Below are positions 1-7,136 of a stretch of DNA of 8,839 bases, piece after piece. Below the pieces are notes generated by a model. That model searched no databases and was not told where the DNA came from. It saw only the letters and a list, made by a program, of their open reading frames with translations. The DNA lies in contig RGCY01000041.1 in the NCBI GenBank assembly GCA_009918865.1, positions 1 through 8,839 of the forward strand, written 5' to 3'. The position numbers and the translations under genes were made by a program. The stretch comes from Actinomycetota bacterium (lineage in GTDB: Bacteria > Actinomycetota > Actinomycetes > S36-B12 > UBA5976). Positions within the stretch are counted from its first letter, which is position 1. Each line of letters opens with the position of its first letter.

Positions 1-187
1 CGCCATTGATGGTCACCTTCTCGGTCAGCGAATCGTGTTTGCGTGCGTGCGCGAGCACCGCGTCCACGGTTTCGGAGTAAAAGTAGTCGCCAGCACCGAA
101 CACAAGCGTCACATGTGCAGCAGGGTCGGGTTGAGAAGCCGCAGAACCGGATTTGCTCTTTGCTGGAGCTTTCGTGCGTGGCGGCAT
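1..187 (-). CDS. holA: DNA polymerase III delta subunit, N-terminal part (partial at window edge)
   Basis: An open frame begins with ATG at 187 and runs off the left edge, giving 62 residues. The first ~25 residues are a basic, Ala/Ser/Pro-rich tail (MPPRTKAPAKSKSGS...). They are followed by HVTLVFGAGDYFYSETVDA, which resembles the start of the HolA AAA+-like domain, where a beta strand and a degenerate nucleotide-binding loop precede an alpha helix. HolA is the delta subunit of the clamp loader and opens the beta sliding clamp. The gene starts 27 bp after the comEC stop, and holA directly after comEC is a common actinobacterial order. That context carries much of the call because the visible part is short and this family diverges at its N terminus. 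I see no good Shine-Dalgarno sequence before the ATG. Confidence 0.68.
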   Translation of the reverse strand, partial: MPPRTKAPAKSKSGSAASQPDPAAHVTLVFGAGDYFYSETVDAVLAHARKHDSLTEKVTING

Positions 188-214
188 GGGGCGATTATGT
201 CGGATGTGCGCGGG

Positions 215-2641
215 CTAACGAGTCAGGCAAACCTGCTGGGCACACGCGTGGACAACGAGATCCCCTTCGGTGTCCGTGCGACCAAGCCGGGTTCGGCCGT
301 GGTTTCCCCACAACTTTACGGCAATCTCTGCAGGATGTCCGTAGTCGTTGTGCGCGCCGACCGGGATGAGTGCGATGTGTGGCTTCGCCCACATTGCGAA
401 TGCTTCAAGTTGTTTGGCTGAACCGTGATGCGGCACCAATGCGATGTCAAAGTTGCCAGACGTGGTGGAGTGGGAAGCAAGCACCGATTCTTGACCAGCG
501 TACTCAAGATCACATGGCGCAAGAATCCGCAGTGGACTCGCTCGCCAAGAAACGTCAACGGTGATGACCACGCTCACGCAATTGTCATTTGGCGGACTTT
601 CCACACCAGTCATGACGAAACTCGGCGACACCACTTCAACGACAGCATTACCGACTGCATACCTCGCACCCGATGATGTGATTTCTGCGGAGGCGGAATG
701 CTCGAGCAACTGCTGCTGCACAAGATTCACTCCTTCGGATGGTTGTGCGAGTGGGGATATCAACACCCGACCAAGCGTGCGGTGTTCAAGCGCACCCGAG
801 AGCCCGCTCACATGGTCGGCATGAAAGTGACTCAAGATGAGTAGAGCGATTGAGGTCACACCCGCTCGTTTCAAACACCCATCAATCTTCTGTGCGTCCG
901 GGCCAACATCATCAACGATTGCTGAACCGTTGCCGAGCGGAATGACGAGCGCTGTACCTTGACCAACATCGCACAGCACCACTTGCGTGTCAGCTGGGAA
1001 TCCGGAGTGCACAAACGGCAAATGTTGCAACAAACTTTCGAACTGCAGTGGGTGGTCGCGTGCGATGTGCGCTGACCCGTGAGCAACATTTGAAATCCAC
1101 TGGGTTGCCAGCACTCCAGGGCGCGCGATGAGATGCGCTGCCGCTGGCGAGAACTGTGCGGCGGCGGACGCCGTCAGACCGGAAATGGTTGCAGGTGCAA
1201 CGGCTGCCTCGGCAAGCAGATTTGCCGGGAGGGACACCCAACTCAGTTGCGCACCCATGAGTAACAACACAGGTGCAACGGCAACCTGTGCACAGACGCT
1301 CACCGCGAGTGCGCCGATGAACCATCGTCGTGCTGCGTTGCGTATGCGAGATGTCAATGCCGGCGGCGACATTTCTGACCCCGCGGATTCAGAATGCGCG
1401 GGCGTTGCGTCGACGAGCGTTGACTTTTCATTACCATCCGATGTCGGGGAAAACTGCTCGTTTCGGATCCGCACTCCCAACGGCCGAATGCCCGTCACAC
1501 GAACTCGTCGAACCCACTCCCCCATCACATCAACGTGTGTATTGAGCCAGCGCTGCAAAGGCCCTGCGCCGATCACCAATCCCAATGTGGCAAAGAACGA
1601 AAGTGCATACCCCCATGACAGAGCAAGCCAAGGATCGAGAACCACCAACACACACGAGCCCAGACTCAATGCGTACAGAGCGTTGACTCCGCCTCGAGTA
1701 CGCCGCCAACCCACGATGAGTGGAACCACACTGATAACCCCCATCGCCGCGGCACGCACCACACTCGGACTTGGCCGTGCAACGACCACAAACCACGCCA
1801 AAGCGAGCAAAAGCATCACACCTAACAACCAGCCACGAAGGCCCAGCAAGAGACCTAGCACTGTGACGGTTGCCAGCACGATGCTCACATTCGCACCGGA
1901 GACTGCGGAGAGATGCGAGAGACCTGATGTGCGCATATCGTCAATCAAATTCTGCGGCTCACGTGATGTGTCACCGATGGCGAGTGCCGGTAACAGCGCT
2001 GCGGCTTCGCCTTCTCCGGCTGCGGCACGCAACCCAGTGCGCCACTTCTGCGCCGCGCGTGCCCACGCTGGAGCAATAGCAGTCACCGTGGGAGTTTCCA
2101 GTGCAGTGAGCACGGCCGCGACGCGCTGGCCACGATGCGCTCCCCGGGCGCGAGCGACAACCCGAATTTCAACACCCCACGACACATGAGATGCCTGCGC
2201 AGGCGACATCATCAGCAACACTCGCGTTGCACACCGCCACGACTCATGATGCACGCGCACTGTTGTGACTTGAAGTTCAACTGCTGCTGCAGAAGGTCGA
2301 TTAGGTCGGGGTGAAAGCACCCTCACATCCGATTGCACCTGGGCGTCAACAGTGATGACGGCCGCGGATTGTGAGGCCTGAGCAATCGGACCCGTTGTCA
2401 CTGCATTGACGCCAACTCCTGCTGAGAGCATCGCCGCGGCCACGGCCAGCAAAGCTGCTGGCAACGGTGGCTGCCAAAGGCCACCGCGACGATGACGGTG
2501 AACCGAATGCACGACCACTGGCACCGCAGTCGTCGCTGCGACAACGGCAACTGCAAGCCACGCACGCGACCAGGTTTGCCCGAGTAGCAGCACCGCCGCA
2601 GCACACAACCACGATGCGCCTGCGGCAATCAGCATCGTCAC
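215..2641 (-). CDS. comEC: ComEC/Rec2 DNA uptake channel with C-terminal metallo-beta-lactamase domain
   Basis: This 808-residue protein is of full family length. Residues ~1-80 hold hydrophobic segments, and ~85-190 fit the soluble N-terminal (DUF4131-like) domain. Residues ~240-360 and ~440-520 form the polytopic Competence domain, which contains the signature HLSAVSGANVS (243-253) and VRAAAMG (295-301). A metallo-beta-lactamase domain fills ~550-800, with DVGQGTA (558-564), the metal-binding HFHADH (605-610), a conserved Asp in PCDLE (D711), PHHGS (737-741) and YGHP (767-770). In naturally competent bacteria ComEC carries single-stranded DNA across the inner membrane, and the MBL domain is proposed to degrade one strand. 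A charged, flexible stretch at ~385-435 separates the two membrane blocks. The start is GTG at 2641, since an in-frame TAG sits 9 bp upstream; ATG at 2635 is the alternative. comEA lies 55 bp upstream and holA follows. The protein looks intact, but competence is not shown by sequence alone. Confidence 0.95.
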   Translation of the reverse strand: MTMLIAAGASWLCAAAVLLLGQTWSRAWLAVAVVAATTAVPVVVHSVHRHRRGGLWQPPLPAALLAVAAAMLSAGVGVNAVTTGPIAQASQSAAVITVDAQVQSDVRVLSPRPNRPSAAAVELQVTTVRVHHESWRCATRVLLMMSPAQASHVSWGVEIRVVARARGAHRGQRVAAVLTALETPTVTAIAPAWARAAQKWRTGLRAAAGEGEAAALLPALAIGDTSREPQNLIDDMRTSGLSHLSAVSGANVSIVLATVTVLGLLLGLRGWLLGVMLLLALAWFVVVARPSPSVVRAAAMGVISVVPLIVGWRRTRGGVNALYALSLGSCVLVVLDPWLALSWGYALSFFATLGLVIGAGPLQRWLNTHVDVMGEWVRRVRVTGIRPLGVRIRNEQFSPTSDGNEKSTLVDATPAHSESAGSEMSPPALTSRIRNAARRWFIGALAVSVCAQVAVAPVLLLMGAQLSWVSLPANLLAEAAVAPATISGLTASAAAQFSPAAAHLIARPGVLATQWISNVAHGSAHIARDHPLQFESLLQHLPFVHSGFPADTQVVLCDVGQGTALVIPLGNGSAIVDDVGPDAQKIDGCLKRAGVTSIALLILSHFHADHVSGLSGALEHRTLGRVLISPLAQPSEGVNLVQQQLLEHSASAEITSSGARYAVGNAVVEVVSPSFVMTGVESPPNDNCVSVVITVDVSWRASPLRILAPCDLEYAGQESVLASHSTTSGNFDIALVPHHGSAKQLEAFAMWAKPHIALIPVGAHNDYGHPAEIAVKLWGNHGRTRLGRTDTEGDLVVHACAQQVCLTR

Positions 2642-2696
2642 ACCAGCGCCCTAGTTCTGCACCGTGCTCTGAGCACTGAGAAACGCACACCGCAAC

Positions 2697-3341
2697 TCAT
2701 CGCACGTGAACAAGGCCACGCATGCGAGCAAACTTTGATGGCCCGATTCCCGGGACTTCTTGCAGTTCGTGAACATCAGAGAAACCCTTATGCGCAACGC
2801 GCCAGGTGATGATGCGCTGCGCGAGCACTGGACCGACCCCGGGAAGTGCATCGAGTTGTGAAGCGGTGGCATCGTTCAGAGATAACCGTGACTGTGCACT
2901 GCCGCAGGAGGGAGGTGACAGTTGAGTTGACGAATCAGGTGCAACGAGCCCTGACCGGTGCATCAACTGCCGCGAGGCGACTTCATCACTGCCGCGCAAG
3001 CGCGCATCGCCTTTGACACCAGTATTCCCCTGCTGCAGCATGTCCGCAGAAATGAGTGCCGTCAGATTCGACTGTTGTTCAGTCGTAGCGCCCGTCAACA
3101 CTTGCGGCGTTCGCGAACTTTCGGCGCTTGTGGTCAACACACCCCGAGCCAGCGTGCTCACTACTGGTGAGGGTGCGGCCACGGTTCGGTGAAGAACGGC
3201 ACGACCTGCCACCCACAAGAGGCAGGCACCAAGCAACACGGCGAATGCGAAAAGTTGCATCCGACGGTCAGATGCAGACTCACCACGGTCAGTCAGCTCG
3301 CCATCAACGTTCAGGGAAGTAAGGCGTTCGTCGTCCTGCAT
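2697..3341 (-). CDS. comEA: ComEA-like helix-hairpin-helix DNA-binding protein, membrane anchored
   Basis: This is a 214-residue protein. A charged cytoplasmic N terminus (1-27) precedes one membrane segment (~28-50, MQLFAFAVLLGACLLWVAG). A Ser/Thr-rich, low-complexity linker (~52-150) follows. The C-terminal ~60 residues carry a tandem helix-hairpin-helix: LSLNDATASQLDALPGVG (153-170) with the first PGVGP hairpin, then FSDVHELQEVPGIGPSK (187-203) with the second. In competent bacteria ComEA binds incoming double-stranded DNA outside the membrane and passes it to ComEC. The topology and the neighbouring comEC 55 bp downstream fit that role. Actinobacterial ComEA proteins usually carry an SLBB (soluble-ligand-binding beta-grasp) domain between the membrane helix and the HhH pair. 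I cannot recognise one in this linker. The ATG at 3341 has no clear Shine-Dalgarno sequence. Confidence 0.9.
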   Translation of the reverse strand: MQDDERLTSLNVDGELTDRGESASDRRMQLFAFAVLLGACLLWVAGRAVLHRTVAAPSPVVSTLARGVLTTSAESSRTPQVLTGATTEQQSNLTALISADMLQQGNTGVKGDARLRGSDEVASRQLMHRSGLVAPDSSTQLSPPSCGSAQSRLSLNDATASQLDALPGVGPVLAQRIITWRVAHKGFSDVHELQEVPGIGPSKFARMRGLVHVR

Positions 3342-3462
3342 AGGCGCGCACGGTAGGTAGAAACTTCAGGTTTCGTGCCAATCGAACTACGCGTGTGGAT
3401 GAACGAGAAGTGCGCAGCATTGACACAACAATCGTGACAGATTTGACAACACCTGAGGCGCA
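3342..3462. other. Intergenic gap between degV remnant and comEA
   Basis: These 121 bp separate the degV stop from the comEA start, so they are where a comEA-comEC-holA promoter would be expected. I could not find a convincing -35/-10 pair on the minus strand. On the plus strand the stretch 3420-3448 contains three spaced TGACA elements: TTGACA at 3420, GTGACA at 3434 and TTGACA at 3443. No hairpin followed by a T-run is visible, so I cannot place a terminator for the upstream operon. Confidence 0.5.
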
Positions 3463-4312
3463 CTAAATCGACAGCACAGGCGTGGCGGCGATGCTGATGG
3501 CACCTGGACCCACATGTGCGGCAAGCGCCGCACTCAGCGGCACATGGCGCAGATCATTAACTCGCTCACCAAAAGACAGATGCAGCGCTTCTTCAACGGT
3601 GCGCGCATCATGAGCGGCAGATGCCCCCACCGCGTGCACCGCAAGATTCACTCGCGCAGGTGAACCTTCAAACGCCGCAACTGCTCGCTGCACAAGATGT
3701 GTTAGTGCGCGTGAGCGTGTGCGTACTCGTTCAACGACTTCAACATTGCCATCGCGCATCTGCAGGATTGGGTGAAACTTCAATGCAGTGCCAACGATGG
3801 CTCGCGCAGCAGAGACACGCCCACCACGGCGAAGGTAATCCAAACTCTCCACATAAACACCGAGGAAGGACTGCTCGGCAGTCTCTCTCACGGCGGCAGC
3901 AACGCCATCCACATCAACGTCCCAAGGCCATGCCGGTGGTGCGGGCATCAATGACCGTGACCGGAACTTGGGCATGCTTGCTTGCCAGCAACGCCGATTC
4001 GTAGGTGCCACTGAGTTCCGAAGAAAGATGAACGCTCACAATTCGTCGTGCGCCGTAGGACGTTGCTACTCGATAGGCGCGAGCGAAGATTTCGGGCGAT
4101 GGCCGTGACGTTGTGACGGAAAATCCGCCGGCGAGCGCCTCAGCAACTTCATCTGGACTGATTCCATCACCTTCATCGTGCGCGACATCGTCGATGATGA
4201 CCGAAACAGGCGCAACACCGATGTTCAAGGCGGTCGCAAGTTCAGCCGGAAGCGATGACGTCGAGTCAGTGATGACCACGACGTTGCTACCTGCATTGAC
4301 TGGTTGAGTCAT
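3463..4312 (-). pseudogene. DegV family protein, frameshifted
   Basis: Two overlapping minus-strand frames together cover a DegV protein. The N-terminal part (4312 to the TGA at 3914) has VITDSTSSLP (13-22), the fatty-acid-contacting TTSRPSP (67-73), SVHLSSELSGTY (93-104) and VIDARTTGMALG (120-131), then stops one codon later. The C-terminal part resumes in the +1 frame at about 3924 with DVDVDGVAAAV and continues through VESLDYLRRGGRVSAARA and HVGPGAISI to the TAG at 3463. DegV proteins bind fatty acids, and in Firmicutes they act as FakB with the FakA kinase. The role in Actinobacteria is less clear. Compared with DegV proteins I recall, about 14 residues of the helix after the GMxLG(F) motif are missing at the break. 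That points to a deletion of ~40 nt rather than a one-base error. The ATG lies 2 bp after the leuS stop, so the gene is probably translated from the leuS transcript. An assembly or sequencing error remains possible. Confidence 0.85.
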
Positions 4313-4314
4313 AC

Positions 4315-6792
4315 CTAACTCGCGACGATATTGACGAGTTTCGGAGCGCGCACGATTATCTTGCTCGGCTGCACATCACCCAATGCTTCACGCACTGCTT
4401 CTCTGGCAAAAGCTACCGATTGCAATTCGGCTTCGGAGATGTCCGGTGCCACATCGAAGCGGTCCCGGATTTTGCCGTTGATTTGGACAATGCAGGTGAC
4501 TGCGTCCGCGACCAACAGCGCTGAATCAACGTCGAGCCAACCGGCGCGCATCACCGTTGCGGCGTTGCCGAGACGTTCCCACATTTCTTCTGCGGTGTAG
4601 GGCGCGACGAGTGACAGCATCACTGCGACTGCTTCAACGGCTTCACGAACCGCTGGGTCGGCCGGACCCACCCCAGTGTCAATCGCCTTGCGGGTGGCAT
4701 TCACAAGTTCCATCACACGCGCCACGAGCACATTGAATCGGTACGACTCAACGGCCTGTGCTGATTCGTGCACGATTTTGTGCGTGACTTTCCGCAACGC
4801 CACATCGCCGTCCCTCGGGTCAGTGCCCGGGGCACTGGTGACATCGCCGGCCAAGCGCCATGCGCGAGCGAGGAACTTGCGCGAACCAGTGGGCGACACA
4901 TCCGCCCAATCAATGTCATCTTCTGGCGGTCCAGCGAAGACCATCGTGAGGCGAATTGCGTCAACCCCATGGGCATCAAGTTCCTCTGAGAGGCGAACGA
5001 GGTTGCCGCGAGACTTGCTCATCGCGGAGCCGTCCTTGAGCACCATGCCTTGGTTGAGCAAACGAGCAAAAGGCTCGGTGAAGTCAACGAGACCCATGTC
5101 AAAAAGGACTTTGGTGAAGAATCGCGAGTACAACAGATGCAAGATTGCGTGAGTGACGCCGCCAACATATTGATCGACAGGTAACCACTGCTTGGCCTGT
5201 TGCACATCAAATGCGGCCGTTTCATTGGCTGGGTCTAGATAGCGCAGGAAATACCAGGATGAATCGAAGAATGTGTCCATTGTGTCTGCGTCGCGCTTAG
5301 CAGCACCGCCACATGTGGGGCAGGTCGTGTTCACCCACTCATGTGCAGCCGCGAGCGGTGAGACGCCCTTGGGTCGAAGCGCATCTCCAGAAAGTTCGGG
5401 CAAAGTCACTGGCAACTCAGACTCCGGCACCGCAACTTCGCCGCATTTTTCGCAGTGAATAATGGGGATTGGCGTACCCCAATACCGTTGACGTGAAATC
5501 AGCCAATCGCGCAATCGGAAGTTGACGGATGCATCACCGGTGCCACGTTCACGCAGCACTTCGATGATTCGTGCAATTGCGGCGTCGGTGTCGAGACCGT
5601 CGAGGGGGCCGGAGTTGATGTGTTCACCATCATCAGCTGTGGCGACACCGGTGGTCGCCGGGTCTTCGTCGCTCGCGACAACGACTTTCACCGGCAGGTT
5701 GAATTTCAAGGCAAAATCAAGGTCACGTTGGTCGTGTGCTGGCACCGCCATGATTGCGCCAGTTCCGTAGTCCGCGAGCACGTAGTCACTCGCCCACACT
5801 GGAATGCGCTCACCGTTAACAGGGTTGATTGCGTGGACATTAAGGAACACACCAGTCTTCTCGCGATCGGTGGCTTGGCGCTCAATGTCGGTTGCAGCCC
5901 GCACCTGCTCGAGGTAGTTCGCATGAGCATCGACGCTCCCGCCTTGCATCGCGAGTTCGACGGCTAGAGGTGAGTCAACTGCAACAATCATGAACGTTGC
6001 ACCAAACAAAGTGTCCGGACGCGTAGTGAACACGGTGACAGGTTCGTCACGACCCTCAATAGCGAAGTTCACTTTCGCGCCTTGACTACGACCAATCCAG
6101 TTGCGCTGCATGAGCAGCACTTTCTCCGGCCAACCTTCTTCAAGTTGACCCATGTCATCAAGCAACCGTTGAGCATATTCGGTGATGCGTAGATACCACT
6201 GATTCAGTTTGCGCTTCGTGACCGCACCATCGCAGCGCTCGCAACATCCTGCAACAACCTGCTCGTTTGCAAGTACTGTCTGACAGGAGGGACACCAGTT
6301 GACGGCACTGTCTTTGCGGTAAGCCAATCCGCGATTGAACATTTGCAGGAATAGCCACTGGTTCCAACGGTAGTACTCGGGGTCGCAAGTGTTGAGCACG
6401 CGATCCCAATCAAATGAACACGCATAGCGACGCATCGACGCTTTCTGCTGTGCGATGTTCTCGTATGTCCACGAACGTGGGTTCTCACCACGCTTGATAG
6501 CCGCGTTTTCAGCGGGCAGTCCGAACGCGTCCCAACCAATGGGGTGCATGACATTGAATCCGCGTTGCACCCAGTAGCGAGCGAGCACATCGCCCAGTGC
6601 ATACGCCTCTGCATGCCCCATGTGCAGGTCACCCGATGGATAGGGAAACATGTCGAGCACATACTTCTTTGGGCGCTGGTCGTTCACATCGCCGGAGCGA
6701 AACGGCGCAAGCTCATCCCAAACTGGCAGCCACTTCTCCTGGATGGCATGAGGGTCAAAACCCTCACGATCATCGGCTACCTGCTCGCTCAC
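4315..6792 (-). CDS. leuS: Leucyl-tRNA synthetase
   Basis: This class I aminoacyl-tRNA synthetase attaches leucine to tRNA-Leu in the cytoplasm. With GTG at 6792 as start it has 825 residues, a normal bacterial length. In order it shows the HIGH motif as HMGH (57-60), a zinc-binding cluster CPSC...CERC (167-187), and a CP1 editing domain with TTRPDTLFG (256-264) and GTGAIMAVPAHDQRD (343-357). A second cysteine set, CEKC and CPTC (447-450, 491-494), follows. Next come DSSWYFLRYLDP (510-521), YVGGVTHAILHLLYSRF (542-558), and the KMSKS loop as AMSKSRGN (590-597). The end of the protein holds the anticodon-binding and C-terminal domains. A longer frame from TTG at 6819 exists, but a perfect AGGAGG lies inside it just before GTG 6792. 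The GTG product starts MSEQVADD..., which matches typical LeuRS N termini. degV begins 2 bp after the stop. The first Lys of KMSKS is Ala here, while the second Lys is kept. Confidence 0.97.
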   Translation of the reverse strand: MSEQVADDREGFDPHAIQEKWLPVWDELAPFRSGDVNDQRPKKYVLDMFPYPSGDLHMGHAEAYALGDVLARYWVQRGFNVMHPIGWDAFGLPAENAAIKRGENPRSWTYENIAQQKASMRRYACSFDWDRVLNTCDPEYYRWNQWLFLQMFNRGLAYRKDSAVNWCPSCQTVLANEQVVAGCCERCDGAVTKRKLNQWYLRITEYAQRLLDDMGQLEEGWPEKVLLMQRNWIGRSQGAKVNFAIEGRDEPVTVFTTRPDTLFGATFMIVAVDSPLAVELAMQGGSVDAHANYLEQVRAATDIERQATDREKTGVFLNVHAINPVNGERIPVWASDYVLADYGTGAIMAVPAHDQRDLDFALKFNLPVKVVVASDEDPATTGVATADDGEHINSGPLDGLDTDAAIARIIEVLRERGTGDASVNFRLRDWLISRQRYWGTPIPIIHCEKCGEVAVPESELPVTLPELSGDALRPKGVSPLAAAHEWVNTTCPTCGGAAKRDADTMDTFFDSSWYFLRYLDPANETAAFDVQQAKQWLPVDQYVGGVTHAILHLLYSRFFTKVLFDMGLVDFTEPFARLLNQGMVLKDGSAMSKSRGNLVRLSEELDAHGVDAIRLTMVFAGPPEDDIDWADVSPTGSRKFLARAWRLAGDVTSAPGTDPRDGDVALRKVTHKIVHESAQAVESYRFNVLVARVMELVNATRKAIDTGVGPADPAVREAVEAVAVMLSLVAPYTAEEMWERLGNAATVMRAGWLDVDSALLVADAVTCIVQINGKIRDRFDVAPDISEAELQSVAFAREAVREALGDVQPSKIIVRAPKLVNIVAS

Positions 6793-6796
6793 AAAT

Positions 6797-6802
6797 CCTC
6801 CT
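6797..6802 (-). promoter_or_regulatory. Strong ribosome binding site of leuS
   Basis: A perfect AGGAGG sits 4 nt before GTG 6792. It is the best Shine-Dalgarno match in front of any gene in the window, and it excludes the TTG at 6819 as the main start because it lies downstream of that codon. Confidence 0.8.
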
Positions 6803-6897
6803 GCGCCATTGAATGGCAAAGGTTACCGAGTGGGTTCGCGCGTTTAGAGCCCAGAGGCTCAGAGCATGGCCGCCATCGAAGACATTGCATACATCTT

Positions 6898-6911
6898 GCG
6901 GTGCGCACCGC
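6898..6911. repeat. Perfect 14-bp palindrome in the leuS leader
   Basis: GCGGTGCGCACCGC is identical to its own reverse complement. As DNA it could be a dimeric protein-binding site, and as RNA it would give a short hairpin. Its last three bases are shared with the next inverted repeat, whose left arm is 6909-6914. Confidence 0.7.
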
Positions 6912-6936
6912 GGTTGATGGACTAATCACCACCGCG
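6909..6936. repeat. Inverted repeat CGCGGT...ACCGCG overlapping the palindrome
   Basis: Arms of six bases (6909-6914 and 6931-6936) flank a 16-nt centre in which GAT (6916-6918) and ATC (6925-6927) can extend the pairing. The left arm overlaps the neighbouring 14-bp palindrome, giving mutually exclusive folds in the leader RNA. Confidence 0.6.
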
Positions 6937-6989
6937 TCGCACATGGAAGTGCGTGGGTGCCAGACGAAGGAAATCACTAAGACACAAAG

Positions 6990-7062
6990 TGGAGCTGAGG
7001 GGACTCGAACCCCTGACCCCCTGCATGCCATGCAGGTGCGCTACCAGCTGCGCCACAGCCCC
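6990..7062 (-). tRNA. tRNA-Ala (anticodon GGC)
   Basis: A full 73-nt cloverleaf can be drawn. The acceptor stem pairs GGGGCTG with CAGCTCC (one G-U pair) and is followed by discriminator A. The D arm is GCGC AGCTGGTA GCGC. The anticodon stem CCTGC/GCAGG encloses the loop ATGGCAT, which has the conserved T33 and anticodon GGC. The T arm is AGGGG TTCGAGT CCCCT. The anticodon reads alanine codons GCC and GCT. CCA is not encoded. The gene lies between the histidine phosphatase and leuS on the same strand. Confidence 0.97.
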
Positions 7063-7069
7063 GAAGGAA

Positions 7070-7088
7070 GCGTCAGCATAGCCGACGC
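7070..7088 (-). repeat. Strong hairpin between the phosphatase and tRNA-Ala
   Basis: GCGTCGGC and GCTGACGC form an 8-bp stem (one G-U pair) around a TAT loop, 49 bp after the phosphatase stop. The following TTCCTTC has only a weak T content, so it is at best a poor intrinsic terminator. TATGCT inside it (7075-7080) lies 12 nt before the mature tRNA 5' end and could instead be the tRNA -10 box, though I found no good -35 box. Confidence 0.4.
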
Positions 7089-7136
7089 GCCCGGAGCTTA
7101 ATCAGGTCAGGCTTCAGCAGCGGCGACCCCGACGAC

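Larger units (their letters stand above)
6793..6989 (-). promoter_or_regulatory. 5' region of leuS with several inverted repeats
   Basis: These 197 bp between the tRNA-Ala 3' end and leuS should contain the leuS promoter and leader. From far to near they hold: an inverted repeat at 6909-6936 (CGCGGT/ACCGCG); a perfect 14-bp palindrome at 6898-6911; GAGCC/GGCTC arms at 6847-6860; and GCCATT-G-AATGGC at 6805-6817, 2 bp from the Shine-Dalgarno sequence. The first two share bases and could not form together. An out-of-phase frame from ATG 6944 ends in a TGA that overlaps the leuS GTG. Its leucine codons are scattered, so it does not look like a classical leucine leader peptide. I see no T-box core sequence. 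I could not fix a -35/-10 promoter. Confidence 0.4.

Noticed and set aside
1128..2189. 353-residue plus-strand open frame
   Set aside because: It lies wholly antisense to comEC, is Arg/Thr/Pro/Ala-rich with no fold-like pattern, and comEC shows clear conserved motifs on the other strand.
6792..6819. Upstream TTG start giving a 834-residue LeuRS
   Set aside because: The AGGAGG ribosome binding site lies downstream of this TTG and just before GTG 6792, and the extra residues MPFNGAGGF do not resemble LeuRS N termini.
6789..6944. Leucine leader peptide before leuS
   Set aside because: The frame has scattered leucines using mixed codons and no run of leucine codons, so it does not fit classical attenuation.
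6793..6989. T-box riboswitch before leuS
   Set aside because: I looked for the conserved TGGNACCGCG-type core and found only CAACCGCGGTG without the UGGN bulge, and no recognisable stem I motifs.
6544..7101. Plus-strand frame containing GAEGTRTPDPLHAM
   Set aside because: This is the well-known false translation of the complement of a tRNA gene, here tRNA-Ala; the rest is antisense to leuS.
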